Shown here piece by piece: positions 6,763-14,988 of a stretch of 64,000 nt of DNA. Both the position numbers and the translations under genes were made by a program. Each line of letters starts with the position of its first letter. The first letter of the stretch is position 1. This DNA is from JAGQSZ01 sp049647585 (GTDB taxonomy: Bacteria > Actinomycetota > Acidimicrobiia > Acidimicrobiales > Microtrichaceae). The DNA is taken from NCBI GenBank assembly GCA_049647585.1, contig JBARXY010000032.1, forward strand, positions 9,707-73,706, written 5' to 3'. The notes below the pieces were generated by a model. It was not told the DNA's origin. It did no database searches and worked only from the letters and a program-made list of their open reading frames with translations.

Positions 6763-7851
6763 GTCGTCGCTTCTCCACATAGCCCGTTTGAGGGCGGTCA
6801 GGGAATGCGCGAGCTGTGCTCGGGAGTTGATGCGCTGTACTTCTCGGGTCGGGCTGAGTTGTCGACGGCGTTGTTCGAGACCTTGGAGGCGTGTCGCAAG
6901 ACTGCGGAGGAGAATGACCGGCCGGTGCCGCTGCACCTCGACGGGGTCGAGTTCTTTGTTCATCCTCGGGCGTTCGGGAAGTATCGCTATCGGATCTCGC
7001 ACGAGCGGGGATTGATCGGGGTTACGCCATCGGAGAATCTGCCAGCGATCAGGGTTCAACCTCGAGCCGAGTTCCTCCACGGCGTAGGACCAATCGCTGC
7101 GCTCGAGTTCTTCGGATCGATCGGCGAGTTCCTGGCGGGCGGTCCGGTGACTTGGACGCTCTCACGTCTCGATCTGTTCACCGACGTTCAGGGCTGGGAT
7201 CTCCACGGTGATGAGCGACACCGCTTCGTCTGTCGTGCGGAACGGCGAGATCTTCATGAGCACGGTGCCGAGTTCGGCGGGTTTGAGTTCGGACGGCGGA
7301 CCACCAAGACGGTTTGTGCTCGGATATATGACAAGACCCGCCAGATCCAAGACGAGGGTCTGGCCTATTGGCCCGTCATCTGGGGTGAGGCCTTCGACAA
7401 ATCCCGGCCCGTGCTACGGGTTGAGGCGGAAATCGGCCGTCAGGGGCTTGTCGAGTTCGGTATCAACTCCCCCACTGACGGGCTCGAACGGGCCGGAGAA
7501 GTGTGGGCGAATGTCACCGAGAAATGGTTGACCTATCGGACACCAACAGACGACGAAACCAAGAGTCGTTGGCCGATCTCGCCCGAATGGATATCGATCC
7601 AGAAGGCAGGACTTCGGGGCTCGGCTCTCGGCCTGGACCGGGTACGTGCGCTCAAGCGCAAGGGGCAACTCTGGAAGATCACGCCTCAGATCGTCGGCTA
7701 CCTGACGTCGGCCGCTGCGTTGGTCGGTACTGACGATCTCACATCCACGCTCGCCGCAGTTCGCCATCTTGTCCACGAGGACGAGAACCGGCGTGGTATT
7801 CCTTTCACAGACCGAATCGCTGATCGGGTCGCCGAGGAGGCTCGACGGTGA
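6754..7851 (+). CDS. Replication initiation factor domain protein (Rep)
   Basis: 365 residues from ATG 6754. It resembles actinobacterial replication initiation factors of small plasmids and integrative elements (Rep_trans-like). Supporting segments are ALEFFGSIGEFLAGG, WTLSRLDLFTDVQGW (a catalytic-core beta strand with acidic residues), KTVCARIYDKTRQI (a Y-x-K pattern consistent with the nicking tyrosine), and RVEAEIGRQGL. Such proteins nick an origin to start rolling-circle-type replication. The gene is followed by the recombinase on the same strand, linked by a short ORF overlapping as GTGA. The mRNA may be leaderless. Confidence 0.75.
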   Translation: MTLVVASPHSPFEGGQGMRELCSGVDALYFSGRAELSTALFETLEACRKTAEENDRPVPLHLDGVEFFVHPRAFGKYRYRISHERGLIGVTPSENLPAIRVQPRAEFLHGVGPIAALEFFGSIGEFLAGGPVTWTLSRLDLFTDVQGWDLHGDERHRFVCRAERRDLHEHGAEFGGFEFGRRTTKTVCARIYDKTRQIQDEGLAYWPVIWGEAFDKSRPVLRVEAEIGRQGLVEFGINSPTDGLERAGEVWANVTEKWLTYRTPTDDETKSRWPISPEWISIQKAGLRGSALGLDRVRALKRKGQLWKITPQIVGYLTSAAALVGTDDLTSTLAAVRHLVHEDENRRGIPFTDRIADRVAEEARR

Positions 7852-8030
7852 GCTCCGATCCGGACCTCCGCCTCTTCGCTTCGGTGGTGGTGGCGATAGG
7901 TCTACGCCTGGTCGAAGAACAGAAACAACGTGGGGAGAGCAAAGATGCTGACGGTGGCGTACTGCCGAGTCTCGACCGAGGAACAAGCGAACGAGGGCTA
8001 CTCGATCGAGGGTCAGGCTCAGAAACTTAG
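7848..8030 (+). CDS. Small ORF between rep and recombinase
   Basis: A GTG at 7848 overlaps the rep stop (GTGA) and opens a 60-residue frame (SSDPDLRLFASVVVAIGL...). Its last 28 codons overlap the recombinase gene in another frame. The first 32 residues look plausible. It could be a small accessory protein or only a ribosome carrier for translational coupling. Confidence 0.3.
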   Translation: MSSDPDLRLFASVVVAIGLRLVEEQKQRGESKDADGGVLPSLDRGTSERGLLDRGSGSET

Positions 8031-9369
8031 GGCGTACGCCGAGCTTCACGAACTGGGCGAAGTAACTCTCGTAACCGACGCAGGACTGTCCGGCAAGAAC
8101 ATGGACCGACCCGGATTACAACAGATCCGGTCGATGGCCAGCGCCGGCCACCTCTCCAACGTCCTTTTGTACCGGCTCGATCGGCTATCTCGTGACCTCG
8201 GTGACCTGATCCTCCTGGCTGATGAGTTCGGTGCAGCAGGTGTCGGGCTCCACTCGGTGCATGAGAAGCTCGACCTTGGCTCGGCCACCGGTCGAATGTT
8301 CTTCCACATCATCGGAGCGTTCGCCCAGTTCTACCGGGAACAACTGGCTGAGAACGTCACGATGGGCATGGCCCAAGCCAGAGCACAAGGCCGCTGGACC
8401 AACCGGCCGCCGACCGGTTACAAGCTCACCGATGGACTCCTGGTCCCCAACGAACACGCCTCAACCGTCCGGCGAATCTTCGCGATGAGAGGCGAGAACG
8501 CCAGCTACAAGACCATTGCGGAGGCAACGGGGATCAACCACTCGACCGTCCTAGCCATTCTGAAGAACCGGGCGTACATCGGGGAGATGGGCCATAAGGG
8601 CGAATGGTTTCCGGGCATTCACGAGCCGCTGATCACTGAGGCCGAATTCATCGCAGCGCACCGAGGCCGGATACCTGGACGGAAGCGTGGAAAGGACCTG
8701 CTGTCGGGCAAGGTCATTTGTGGCACGTGTGGCCGCAAGATGTCGATCGAGTCCAACGGGCAAGGCCAGCACCAGTACCGGTGCAAGCATCGTGGCGAAG
8801 GCTGCAAACTGTCCGGGCGATCAAACCGGGGACTACTTGCGGCGGTCGTTCTGGCTCTTGAACTGCTCTGTGATGAGGAGCTACGAGACGCCATCCGTAG
8901 GCACCTGGACGAGCGGAGGCAGCCGGACCCCGTCCGGCGCCGCCGCACGTCAGGCGCAGCGAAGGCCCTCGAAGCACTCCACACAAAGCGGAACAAGCTG
9001 CTCGGGCTCTACTACGAGGACAAGATCAGCAGCGACCAGTTCGGAGAGGAACAAGCCCGACTCACCACCGAAATCGACAACCTGACCTTCGATAGCGAAA
9101 CCACCGCCGCAGAACTCGCCAAAGCTGACGAAGTAGCAGTCCACTTCGAGCACGTAGTCGAGGTCCTCGACAAACTGAACCTCTCCGAGATCTGGGACCA
9201 CGCAACAGAAGCAGAGCAACGAACAATCGTTGACGAGATGCTCGACAACGTGACCATTAGCAACGACTGCCTGGCCGTCACTCTCCACGGAGCTCCATCG
9301 CTCAACGTGGCCTTCTCCGAGGTTGGCCTAAAGGACTCGGATTTGAGTGGTGTCGGAGGGGGGACTTGA
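7945..9369 (+). CDS. Large serine recombinase (integrase)
   Basis: 474 residues from ATG 7945, with GGGGAGA upstream. The resolvase-type catalytic domain is at residues 1-150, with the nucleophile in YCRVSTEEQ (Ser about 9) and LLYRLDRLSRD. The recombinase domain spans about 150-260 (GRWTNRPPTGYKL, WFPGIHEPLIT). A zinc ribbon C-x2-C ... C-x4-C is at about 258-290 (VICGTCGRKM, YRCKHRGEGC), with a coiled coil at 340-430. Large serine recombinases integrate elements by a 2-bp staggered cut at att sites. The stop codon and last seven residues lie inside the tRNA-Leu 3' end, so the right att site is part of the gene. Serine enzymes rarely use tRNA genes, which makes this target unusual. Confidence 0.9.
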   Translation: MLTVAYCRVSTEEQANEGYSIEGQAQKLRAYAELHELGEVTLVTDAGLSGKNMDRPGLQQIRSMASAGHLSNVLLYRLDRLSRDLGDLILLADEFGAAGVGLHSVHEKLDLGSATGRMFFHIIGAFAQFYREQLAENVTMGMAQARAQGRWTNRPPTGYKLTDGLLVPNEHASTVRRIFAMRGENASYKTIAEATGINHSTVLAILKNRAYIGEMGHKGEWFPGIHEPLITEAEFIAAHRGRIPGRKRGKDLLSGKVICGTCGRKMSIESNGQGQHQYRCKHRGEGCKLSGRSNRGLLAAVVLALELLCDEELRDAIRRHLDERRQPDPVRRRRTSGAAKALEALHTKRNKLLGLYYEDKISSDQFGEEQARLTTEIDNLTFDSETTAAELAKADEVAVHFEHVVEVLDKLNLSEIWDHATEAEQRTIVDEMLDNVTISNDCLAVTLHGAPSLNVAFSEVGLKDSDLSGVGGGT

Positions 9370-9434
9370 ACCCCCACGCCCCTAAGGGCACTAGCCCCTC
9401 AAGCTAGCGCGTCTGCCAATTCCGCCACTCCGAC
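9348..9434 (-). tRNA. tRNA-Leu (anticodon GAG)
   Basis: Acceptor arms are 9428-9434 and 9352-9358 (GTCGGAG/CTCCGAC), with discriminator A at 9351 and encoded CCA at 9350-9348. The anticodon arm is CTAGC-TTGAGGG-GCTAG with GAG, and the long variable arm is as expected for Leu. Its 3' end is the att site of the adjacent element and is still intact. Confidence 0.95.
9350..9371. repeat. Right attachment-site copy inside tRNA-Leu
   Basis: GTGTCGGA, six G, ACTTGAAC: matches 1257-1279 apart from one G. Taken as attR. The recombinase stop TGA (9367-9369) lies within it. Confidence 0.7.
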
Positions 9435-9521
9435 GTGGCATCACATTGCTGTGAAGCGAGGGCTGACTGTAGCGCGACTCGACTGAGGTTCTCAATCTGA
9501 TCGGCCTGTCAGCAGATCTTT

Positions 9522-9539
9522 CGGGAAGAACTGTTCCCG
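9522..9539 (-). terminator. Hairpin after secG
   Basis: CGGGAA and TTCCCG arms of 6 bp around a 6-nt loop, 8 bases after the secG stop. No U-tract, as often in high-GC bacteria. Confidence 0.4.
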
Positions 9540-9546
9540 CTGCCGA

Positions 9547-9786
9547 TTAGACGTCCAGGACCAGTGCGAACACCAGCGTGTTGAACGCGAACGCCAGTCC
9601 AAGTGCGACCGTGATCCGGTCCAGGTTCTTCTCCATCACGGTCGATCCGGCCGCCGAAGCACCTAGGCCACCACCGAACATGTCGGATAGGCCACCGCCC
9701 TTGCCACTGTGGATGAGCACCAAGCCGATAACGGCGACACCCAGGCCAAACTGCAGCACCCAGAGAATGATTTCGACAACGTTCAC
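9547..9786 (-). CDS. secG: Preprotein translocase subunit SecG
   Basis: 79 residues, the usual length. Two membrane helices (EIILWVLQFGLGVAVIGLVL and a C-terminal ALGLAFAFNTLVFALVL) flank the conserved loop HSGKGGGLSDMFGG. SecG helps SecYE/SecA move proteins across the membrane. Last gene of the glycolytic cluster gap-pgk-tpiA-secG, 71 bp after tpiA, an order common in Actinomycetota. Confidence 0.95.
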   Translation of the reverse strand: MNVVEIILWVLQFGLGVAVIGLVLIHSGKGGGLSDMFGGGLGASAAGSTVMEKNLDRITVALGLAFAFNTLVFALVLDV

Positions 9787-9857
9787 GGCGAAGATGGTAC
9801 CCGAAGTCCGCTCCAGGACCGAACCTCAACGGAACTTCGCCTAGGACCTGAGTGGAC

Positions 9858-10637
9858 TCAGTGGTTCCGGTACTGAACGAGCGCTGCGAACTCGTCTGGG
9901 TCGAGCGAAGCCCCGCCTACCAAGGCGCCATCGATGTCTGGCTGCGCCATCAGATCAGCAATGTTTCCGGGCTTGACCGAGCCCCCGTACTGGATGCGCA
10001 CCGCACCAGCGACATCTGCGCCAAACGAGTCCGAAACTACCGAACGGATGAACCGGCACATCGACTGGGCGTCATCCGAGGTCGCGGTGCGTCCGGTTCC
10101 GATCGCCCATATCGGTTCATACGCGATCACCATCGCAGCGACGTGTTCGGGCAGTATCCCAGCGAGCCCGGCACGGATCTGGCCATCAACCTTGGTCTCT
10201 GCTCCCCCGGCCTCGCGTTCCTCGAGCGTCTCGCCACAACACAGGATCGGTGTCATTCCGTTGCCGAGCACGGCCTTGACCTTGGCGTTGACGATCTCGT
10301 CGGTCTCACCGAAGTACTGGCGACGCTCGGAGTGACCGACGATGACGTGGCTGACGTTGAGTTTGGCGAGCATCGGTGCCGACACCTCGCCTGTGAACGC
10401 ACCCTTGGGCTCCCAGTGGCAGTTCTGGGCGCCGATCAGGATCTTCATCTTGTCGGACTCGATCACGGTCTGGATGGAGCGAATGTCGGTGAACGGTGGA
10501 TGCACCGAAACTTCCACGCTGTCGTGGTCTTCGCCGTCGAGTCGGTAGTGCAGCTTCTGCACAGCCTGGATCGCCTCGAAGTGGTTGTGGTGCATCTTCC
10601 AGTTGCCACTGATGATCGGCTTACGGGACACGGTCAT
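9858..10637 (-). CDS. tpiA: Triosephosphate isomerase
   Basis: 259 residues, normal length. It interconverts dihydroxyacetone phosphate and glyceraldehyde 3-phosphate in the cytosol. The substrate lysine is in SGNWKM (about residues 10-15), the electrophilic histidine in VGHSERR (about 100), and the catalytic glutamate and flexible loop in AYEPIWAIGTG (about 170). Phosphate-binding loops are YGGSVKPGN and GALVGGASL near the C-terminus. Lies 97 bp downstream of pgk and 71 bp upstream of secG. Confidence 0.97.
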   Translation of the reverse strand: MTVSRKPIISGNWKMHHNHFEAIQAVQKLHYRLDGEDHDSVEVSVHPPFTDIRSIQTVIESDKMKILIGAQNCHWEPKGAFTGEVSAPMLAKLNVSHVIVGHSERRQYFGETDEIVNAKVKAVLGNGMTPILCCGETLEEREAGGAETKVDGQIRAGLAGILPEHVAAMVIAYEPIWAIGTGRTATSDDAQSMCRFIRSVVSDSFGADVAGAVRIQYGGSVKPGNIADLMAQPDIDGALVGGASLDPDEFAALVQYRNH

Positions 10638-10734
10638 TTGCTGCGCTCCTGGTGGATCAGATGTATGTGTTCGTTGTCAGCTGCTGGCCTTGCACTGGAC
10701 CCTGGCGGCCGAACTGGCTGCGGATCATTCTGGC

Positions 10735-11892
10735 TCAGACGTTCGGAGCCCGACGCAATGCCTCAAGCCCGGGCAGATCGCCCTGCTCCAGCAGTTCGAG
10801 TGACGCTCCGCCGCCTGTCGAGATATGGGAAACCTGATCGGCCAGACCGAACTGAGCGACCGCCGCGGCAGAGTCTCCTCCGCCGATGACCGAGAAGCCA
10901 CGCGACTCTGCAACCGCCAGGGCAACAGCCCGGGTGCCGGCCTCGAAACGCGGATCCTCGAACACGCCCATCGGTCCGTTCCATAGGATCGTGCGGGCGC
11001 TCTCGATGATGTCGCTGAACTCTGCGGCGCTACCCGGACCGATGTCGAGTCCCATCCAGCCCTCGGGCAGCGCTCGACCGAAGTTGCGGACGTCGCCCCC
11101 GGCGGACGGGTCGCCGATCTTTCCGCCCGGACCGAGTCCCACGACATCGGACGGCAGATGCAGACGCTCGCCGTGCTGTTCCAACAGCTTTGCGCAGGTG
11201 TCGATCATGTCCGGCTCGCACAGCGAGTTGCCGATCGAGTTGCCCATCGCTGCAAAGAACGTGAAGCACATTCCCCCGCCGATGATTATGGAATCGGCCC
11301 GCTCAAGCAGGGCTTCGATGACACCGAGCTTGTCCGAGACCTTGGAGCCACCGGTGATAGCCACGAACGGATGGCCCGGATCCTCACGAATTCCCAGCAG
11401 GATCCGAACCTCGTTGGCCAGTAGTCGACCTGCGGCCGATGGCAGCCGTGTCGGCGGCCCAACGATCGAAGCGTGAGCCCGGTGCGACGCTCCGAACGCG
11501 TCGTTCACGTAAAGGTCGTGGCCGGCGACCAGCTGGTCGACGAAAGCGGAGTCATTGGCGGTCTCGCCCGGGTTGAACCGCAGGTTGTCGAGCAGTTCTA
11601 CCCCCGGTGCCAACTCGGCCAGGCGGACTCGAACCGGTTCGACGGAGAACTTCGGGTCCGGTGCACCCTTCGGTCTGCCCAAGTGGGTACACGCGGTGAC
11701 CTTCGCTCCGTTGTCCTGCAACCATTTGATGGTCGGCAAAGCCGCACGGATCCGCAGGTCGTCGGTGATCTCGCCGTCCTGCAACGGAACATTGAAATCC
11801 GCGCGCAACAGCACGGACTTGCCGTCAACGTCGCCCAGATCCTCGAGTTCGGGTACTCCGAATTCCACAACCGTCTCCTTGTCGGCCACCAC
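10735..11892 (-). CDS. pgk: Phosphoglycerate kinase
   Basis: 385 residues, close to the bacterial norm of about 390. It makes ATP from 1,3-bisphosphoglycerate. Signature RADFNVPL is near residue 30, the substrate-binding THLGRPKG near 68, the hinge region ITGGSKVSDK near 190, and the nucleotide-binding IGGGDSAAA near 340. A predicted strong hairpin (11966-12013) separates it from gap upstream, so the two may be transcribed at different levels. Confidence 0.97.
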   Translation of the reverse strand: MVADKETVVEFGVPELEDLGDVDGKSVLLRADFNVPLQDGEITDDLRIRAALPTIKWLQDNGAKVTACTHLGRPKGAPDPKFSVEPVRVRLAELAPGVELLDNLRFNPGETANDSAFVDQLVAGHDLYVNDAFGASHRAHASIVGPPTRLPSAAGRLLANEVRILLGIREDPGHPFVAITGGSKVSDKLGVIEALLERADSIIIGGGMCFTFFAAMGNSIGNSLCEPDMIDTCAKLLEQHGERLHLPSDVVGLGPGGKIGDPSAGGDVRNFGRALPEGWMGLDIGPGSAAEFSDIIESARTILWNGPMGVFEDPRFEAGTRAVALAVAESRGFSVIGGGDSAAAVAQFGLADQVSHISTGGGASLELLEQGDLPGLEALRRAPNV

Positions 11893-11965
11893 TCGGCGCC
11901 GGTTTCATGCCCGCGAGGTCCGGCCCCGACTGTTCCCTTCAGCGGTCCTCACCCAACCTGGACTG

Positions 11966-12013
11966 TTTTGTTCTGCAGACCGGTCGCCCCAGGCGCCGGT
12001 CTGCAGAACAAAA
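11966..12013. terminator. Strong 18-bp hairpin between gap and pgk
   Basis: Perfect inverted repeat: left arm 11966-11983 (TTTTGTTCTGCAGACCGG), 12-nt loop, right arm 11996-12013. There is no U-tract beyond the stem on the minus strand. It is perfectly symmetric, 9 bp downstream of the gap stop. Likely terminates or attenuates read-through, or is a processing/stability element in a gap-pgk mRNA. Confidence 0.65.
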
Positions 12014-12022
12014 CAAAAGGGA

Positions 12023-13033
12023 TCACTTGTTGGCAGCGCCGACGATCTTGGTCAGATCGACCAGACGGTTCGAGTAGCCGGTCTCGTTGTCGTACCACGA
12101 CAGGACCTTGACCATGTTGCCGATCGCCATGGTCAGTCCGGAGTCGAAGATGCTCGAGTAGGACGAACCGACGATGTCGGAGCTGACGAGGGGCTCCTCG
12201 GAGTACTCGAGAATGCCCTTGAGGGGACCTTCGGAAGCTGCGGCCTTGAACGCCTCGTTGACTTCCTCGACGGTCACTTCACGCTTGAGGTTGCCGACGA
12301 AGTCGGTGATGGAACCGGTCGGGATCGGCACTCGCAGCGAGGTTCCGTCAAGCTTGCCCTGCATCGATTCGAGGACCAGCCCGGTGGCACGAGCGGCACC
12401 GGTAGAGGTCGGGATGATGTTGATCGCTGCGGCACGGGCACGGCGAAGGTCGCTGTGGGGCCCGTCAACGAGGACCTGGTCGCCGGTGTAGGCGTGTGTC
12501 GTGGTCATGAGGCCCTTCTCGACACCGAATGCGTCGTCGAGAACCTTGATCAGCGGCACGAAACAGTTCGTGGTGCACGAGGCGTTGGAGACGATGACGT
12601 GCTTCTCGGGATCGAAGGTGTCGTCGTTGACGCCAACGACGAACGTGGCGTCGACACCGGCACCGGGGGCGGAGACGATAACGCGGGGAGCGCCACCCTG
12701 GAGGTGGGCCTCGGCCTTGTCGCGTGCGGTGAACAGACCGGTCGACTCGATGACGACGTCGACTCCGAGGTCGCCCCAGGGGATCTCGGCCGGGTTGCGG
12801 TGCGACACAACCTTGAGGACGTCGCCGTCGATGTTGATTCCACCGTCGACCTCGGTCACCGTGCCGGGATAGGCGCCAGCGACGGAGTCACGCTTGAGCA
12901 GGTGGGTCAGCGTTCCGAGGGACCCGAGGTCGTTCACCGCCACGAAGTCGAAATCAGCGCCTTGCGCTTTGGCGGCACGGAAAAAGTTCCGCCCGATACG
13001 CCCGAAACCGTTGATGCCAACACGAATCGTCAT
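12023..13033 (-). CDS. gap: Glyceraldehyde-3-phosphate dehydrogenase (type I)
   Basis: 336 residues from ATG 13033, preceded by AGGGAG. Longer in-frame starts would translate a 15-bp repeat array. NAD site GINGFGRIGRN at the N-terminus, catalytic cysteine in SNASCTTNC (about residue 150), and the C-terminal signature SWYDNETGYS (about 315). Oxidises glyceraldehyde 3-phosphate to 1,3-bisphosphoglycerate. Upstream neighbour is yvcK, a regulator of growth on gluconeogenic carbon. The leader holds three 15-bp tandem repeats. Confidence 0.97.
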   Translation of the reverse strand: MTIRVGINGFGRIGRNFFRAAKAQGADFDFVAVNDLGSLGTLTHLLKRDSVAGAYPGTVTEVDGGINIDGDVLKVVSHRNPAEIPWGDLGVDVVIESTGLFTARDKAEAHLQGGAPRVIVSAPGAGVDATFVVGVNDDTFDPEKHVIVSNASCTTNCFVPLIKVLDDAFGVEKGLMTTTHAYTGDQVLVDGPHSDLRRARAAAINIIPTSTGAARATGLVLESMQGKLDGTSLRVPIPTGSITDFVGNLKREVTVEEVNEAFKAAASEGPLKGILEYSEEPLVSSDIVGSSYSSIFDSGLTMAIGNMVKVLSWYDNETGYSNRLVDLTKIVGAANK

Positions 13034-13048
13034 GAATCTCCCTAAATG

Positions 13049-13093
13049 AGGCTGATACCGGTGAGGCTCATACCGGTAAGGCTGATTTGGGGT
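13049..13093. repeat. Three 15-bp tandem repeats in the gap leader
   Basis: Units start at 13049 (GAGGCTGATACCGGT), 13064 (GAGGCTCATACCGGT) and 13079 (AAGGCTGATTTGGGG). Each of the first two contains ACCGGT. They lie 16-60 bases upstream of the gap ATG, where a transcription factor or leader structure could act. Confidence 0.6.
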
Positions 13094-13157
13094 CATTCTC
13101 GCACAGCAGGGACATCACTTCTAAAGCACTGGCGGCGACGTCAGCTCTGGCGGCCGG

Positions 13158-14081
13158 TCAGTCCGGGGTCGGGGCGACCTTTGCCAGGGCGGCACCGAGC
13201 AGTTCGGCGTCATGAGCCAGGCCGGATGGTCTTGCCAAGGCCGTGGCCACCGCTCCCTTGACGTCGCCGGCACCCCCGATGACCGCCGGGTCATAGAGCA
13301 CGACGTCTGGAACCAAGTCGTGTCGGGCCAGGGCGTCCAGGTGATCAACAACGTCGTAGTCCTCGGTCTCGGCGGACTGCGGATGCAGGTTGCAGACGTA
13401 GACGAACTGGGCGGGCGACTCGCGGATTGCTCGCACCATCCCCGCAACCGCAGTCGCTGCCAGGACACTCGTATACAACGAACCGGGACCTAGCACGATC
13501 TGGTCGGCTCCGGCGATCGCCAGGATCGCCTCGTCACACGGTTCGGCGTCAGCGGGTTCCAGGGTCACCAGCGACAGGTCCGGGTGCGAACCGACTTCAA
13601 CCTGACCATCAACAAGTTCACCCGACCGCAGCTGACCCCGCAGGTGCACCGGATCCTTGGTGGCCGGCAGCACCCGTCCCACCGAGTTGAGCAGTCTGGC
13701 GGCAACATCGAGGGCCTCGACCAAGTCCCCTGTCTGGGCGGCTAGCCCGATGAGCATCAGGTTTCCCAGTGCGTGACCGCTCAGATCGCCGCTGTCGAAG
13801 CGGTGCTCCATGGCTCGGGCCAACATCGCAGCGTCTGGTGAATCGTCGGCCAGGGCAACCAGACATTTGCGCAGGTCACCGGGTGCGAGTCGTTCACCGG
13901 CTGCACGTAGACGCCCGGTCGAACCACCGTCGTCGGCCACAGAGACGACCGCGGTGATGTCGCCGGCGTACAAGCGGGTGGCTCGCAGTGTTGCGGCAAG
14001 CCCGTGTCCTCCGCCGAGGGCCACCACGGTCGGCCCGTTGTTGCTCGGGACAAGATGCAGGTAGTCCGACTCCTTGGTCAC
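13158..14081 (-). CDS. yvcK: YvcK-family gluconeogenesis factor
   Basis: 307 residues from GTG 14081, overlapping the rapZ stop (GTGA). It belongs to the CofD/YvcK superfamily: nucleotide-sugar-binding ALGGGHGLAATL near residue 20, SVADDGGSTGRLR near 47, and GDLRKCLVAL. YvcK proteins bind UDP-sugars and are needed for growth on gluconeogenic carbon and for cell-wall precursor balance. In most Gram-positives whiA follows directly; here the next gene is gap and no whiA is present in the 124-bp gap. Confidence 0.92.
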   Translation of the reverse strand: MTKESDYLHLVPSNNGPTVVALGGGHGLAATLRATRLYAGDITAVVSVADDGGSTGRLRAAGERLAPGDLRKCLVALADDSPDAAMLARAMEHRFDSGDLSGHALGNLMLIGLAAQTGDLVEALDVAARLLNSVGRVLPATKDPVHLRGQLRSGELVDGQVEVGSHPDLSLVTLEPADAEPCDEAILAIAGADQIVLGPGSLYTSVLAATAVAGMVRAIRESPAQFVYVCNLHPQSAETEDYDVVDHLDALARHDLVPDVVLYDPAVIGGAGDVKGAVATALARPSGLAHDAELLGAALAKVAPTPD

Positions 14082-14932
14082 TTCTCGACATCCCGGTGTC
14101 GCAGCAGGGGCTCAAGGCCTCGACCCCGCATCCACGCAGCGATCTGCTCGGCAATCGCAACCGAGCGGTGTCGGCCACCGGTGCAACCGAACGCGATCGT
14201 CAGGACCGATTTGCCCTCATCCACGTATGCCGGGATGAGCAATTCGAGCAGGCTCTCGATCCGCTCGACCGCCAGCTTCGTCAGATCGAAGGATGCGACG
14301 TACTCCTGCACAGGGGCGTCCAATCCGGTCATCGGCCGCAGGTCCTCGATCCAGTGTGGATTGGGCAGGAAACGGCAATCGAGCACCATGTCGACGTCGG
14401 AGGGAACGCCGTGTTTGAAGCCGAAGGACATGATCGTTATCTGGGTTGAACCCTCACCAACTCGACCGGCGAACAGGTCGACGACACGTTTGCGCAGATC
14501 GTGGACATTCAGATCCGTCGTGTCCAGGATCATGTCTGCCGAGGCGCGCACCCCCTGCATCCGTCGGCGCTCCTCCTCGATGGAGTCCTCGACCGAACCA
14601 ATGTCGGCGAGCAGCGGGTGACGACGTTTGGTGTCGCCGTAGCGGCGCACCAAGGTGGGCGTCGACGCGTCCAGGAAGATCATCGTGACTTTCGCACCCG
14701 ACGCCCTCAACTCGGCGAGTGAGAGCGCCATGCCGTCCTTGTTTCCGTCGGAGCCGACGATCAACGCGACCGGGGTGGTGGAGCCGGCCTTGAATCGTGC
14801 GAGCTCTGACACCTTTGGGATCAGCTCGCTCGGCAGGTTGTCGATGACGAACCATCCGAGATCCTCAAGAGTGTTCCCGACCTGGGTCCGACCGGCGCCC
14901 GAGAGTCCGGTCACGATTACGAAATCGACCAT
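14078..14932 (-). CDS. rapZ: RapZ-family nucleotide-binding protein
   Basis: 284 residues, family length. P-loop GLSGAGRT at residues 9-16, with R in place of the canonical K, which is common in actinobacterial members. C-terminal signature FGCTGGRHRSVAIAE near residue 255. In Escherichia coli RapZ binds a small RNA and controls GlcN6P synthesis; in Actinomycetota the role is less clear. Translationally coupled to yvcK by a 4-bp overlap; the upstream methyltransferase gene ends 56 bp away. Confidence 0.92.
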   Translation of the reverse strand: MVDFVIVTGLSGAGRTQVGNTLEDLGWFVIDNLPSELIPKVSELARFKAGSTTPVALIVGSDGNKDGMALSLAELRASGAKVTMIFLDASTPTLVRRYGDTKRRHPLLADIGSVEDSIEEERRRMQGVRASADMILDTTDLNVHDLRKRVVDLFAGRVGEGSTQITIMSFGFKHGVPSDVDMVLDCRFLPNPHWIEDLRPMTGLDAPVQEYVASFDLTKLAVERIESLLELLIPAYVDEGKSVLTIAFGCTGGRHRSVAIAEQIAAWMRGRGLEPLLRHRDVEK

Positions 14933-14988
14933 TCCGCAAGGCTAGTTGCGCCGGGAGCCGTTCTCGACGGCATTGCGGCCGGGGAATC

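Larger units (their letters stand above)
1257..9371. mobile_element. About 8.1-kb integrated element or nested islands at tRNA-Leu(GAG)
   Basis: Flanked by direct copies of the tRNA-Leu 3' end (1257-1279 and 9350-9371). It carries its own recombinase (7945-9369) next to the right end, a replication initiator (6754-7851) with iteron-like repeats, a divergent HTH protein, and cargo of toxin-antitoxin or defence type. A third partial copy of the core (4361-4374) splits it into a left 3.1-kb part, all cargo and partly decayed, and a right 5.0-kb part with the mobility genes. The right part resembles small actinobacterial integrative elements that replicate by a Rep protein. Confidence 0.65.

Noticed and set aside
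11555..13045. 496-codon plus-strand frame over gap
   Set aside because: Pure antisense of gap and of the start of pgk; valine/aspartate-rich shadow of GC-rich coding DNA.
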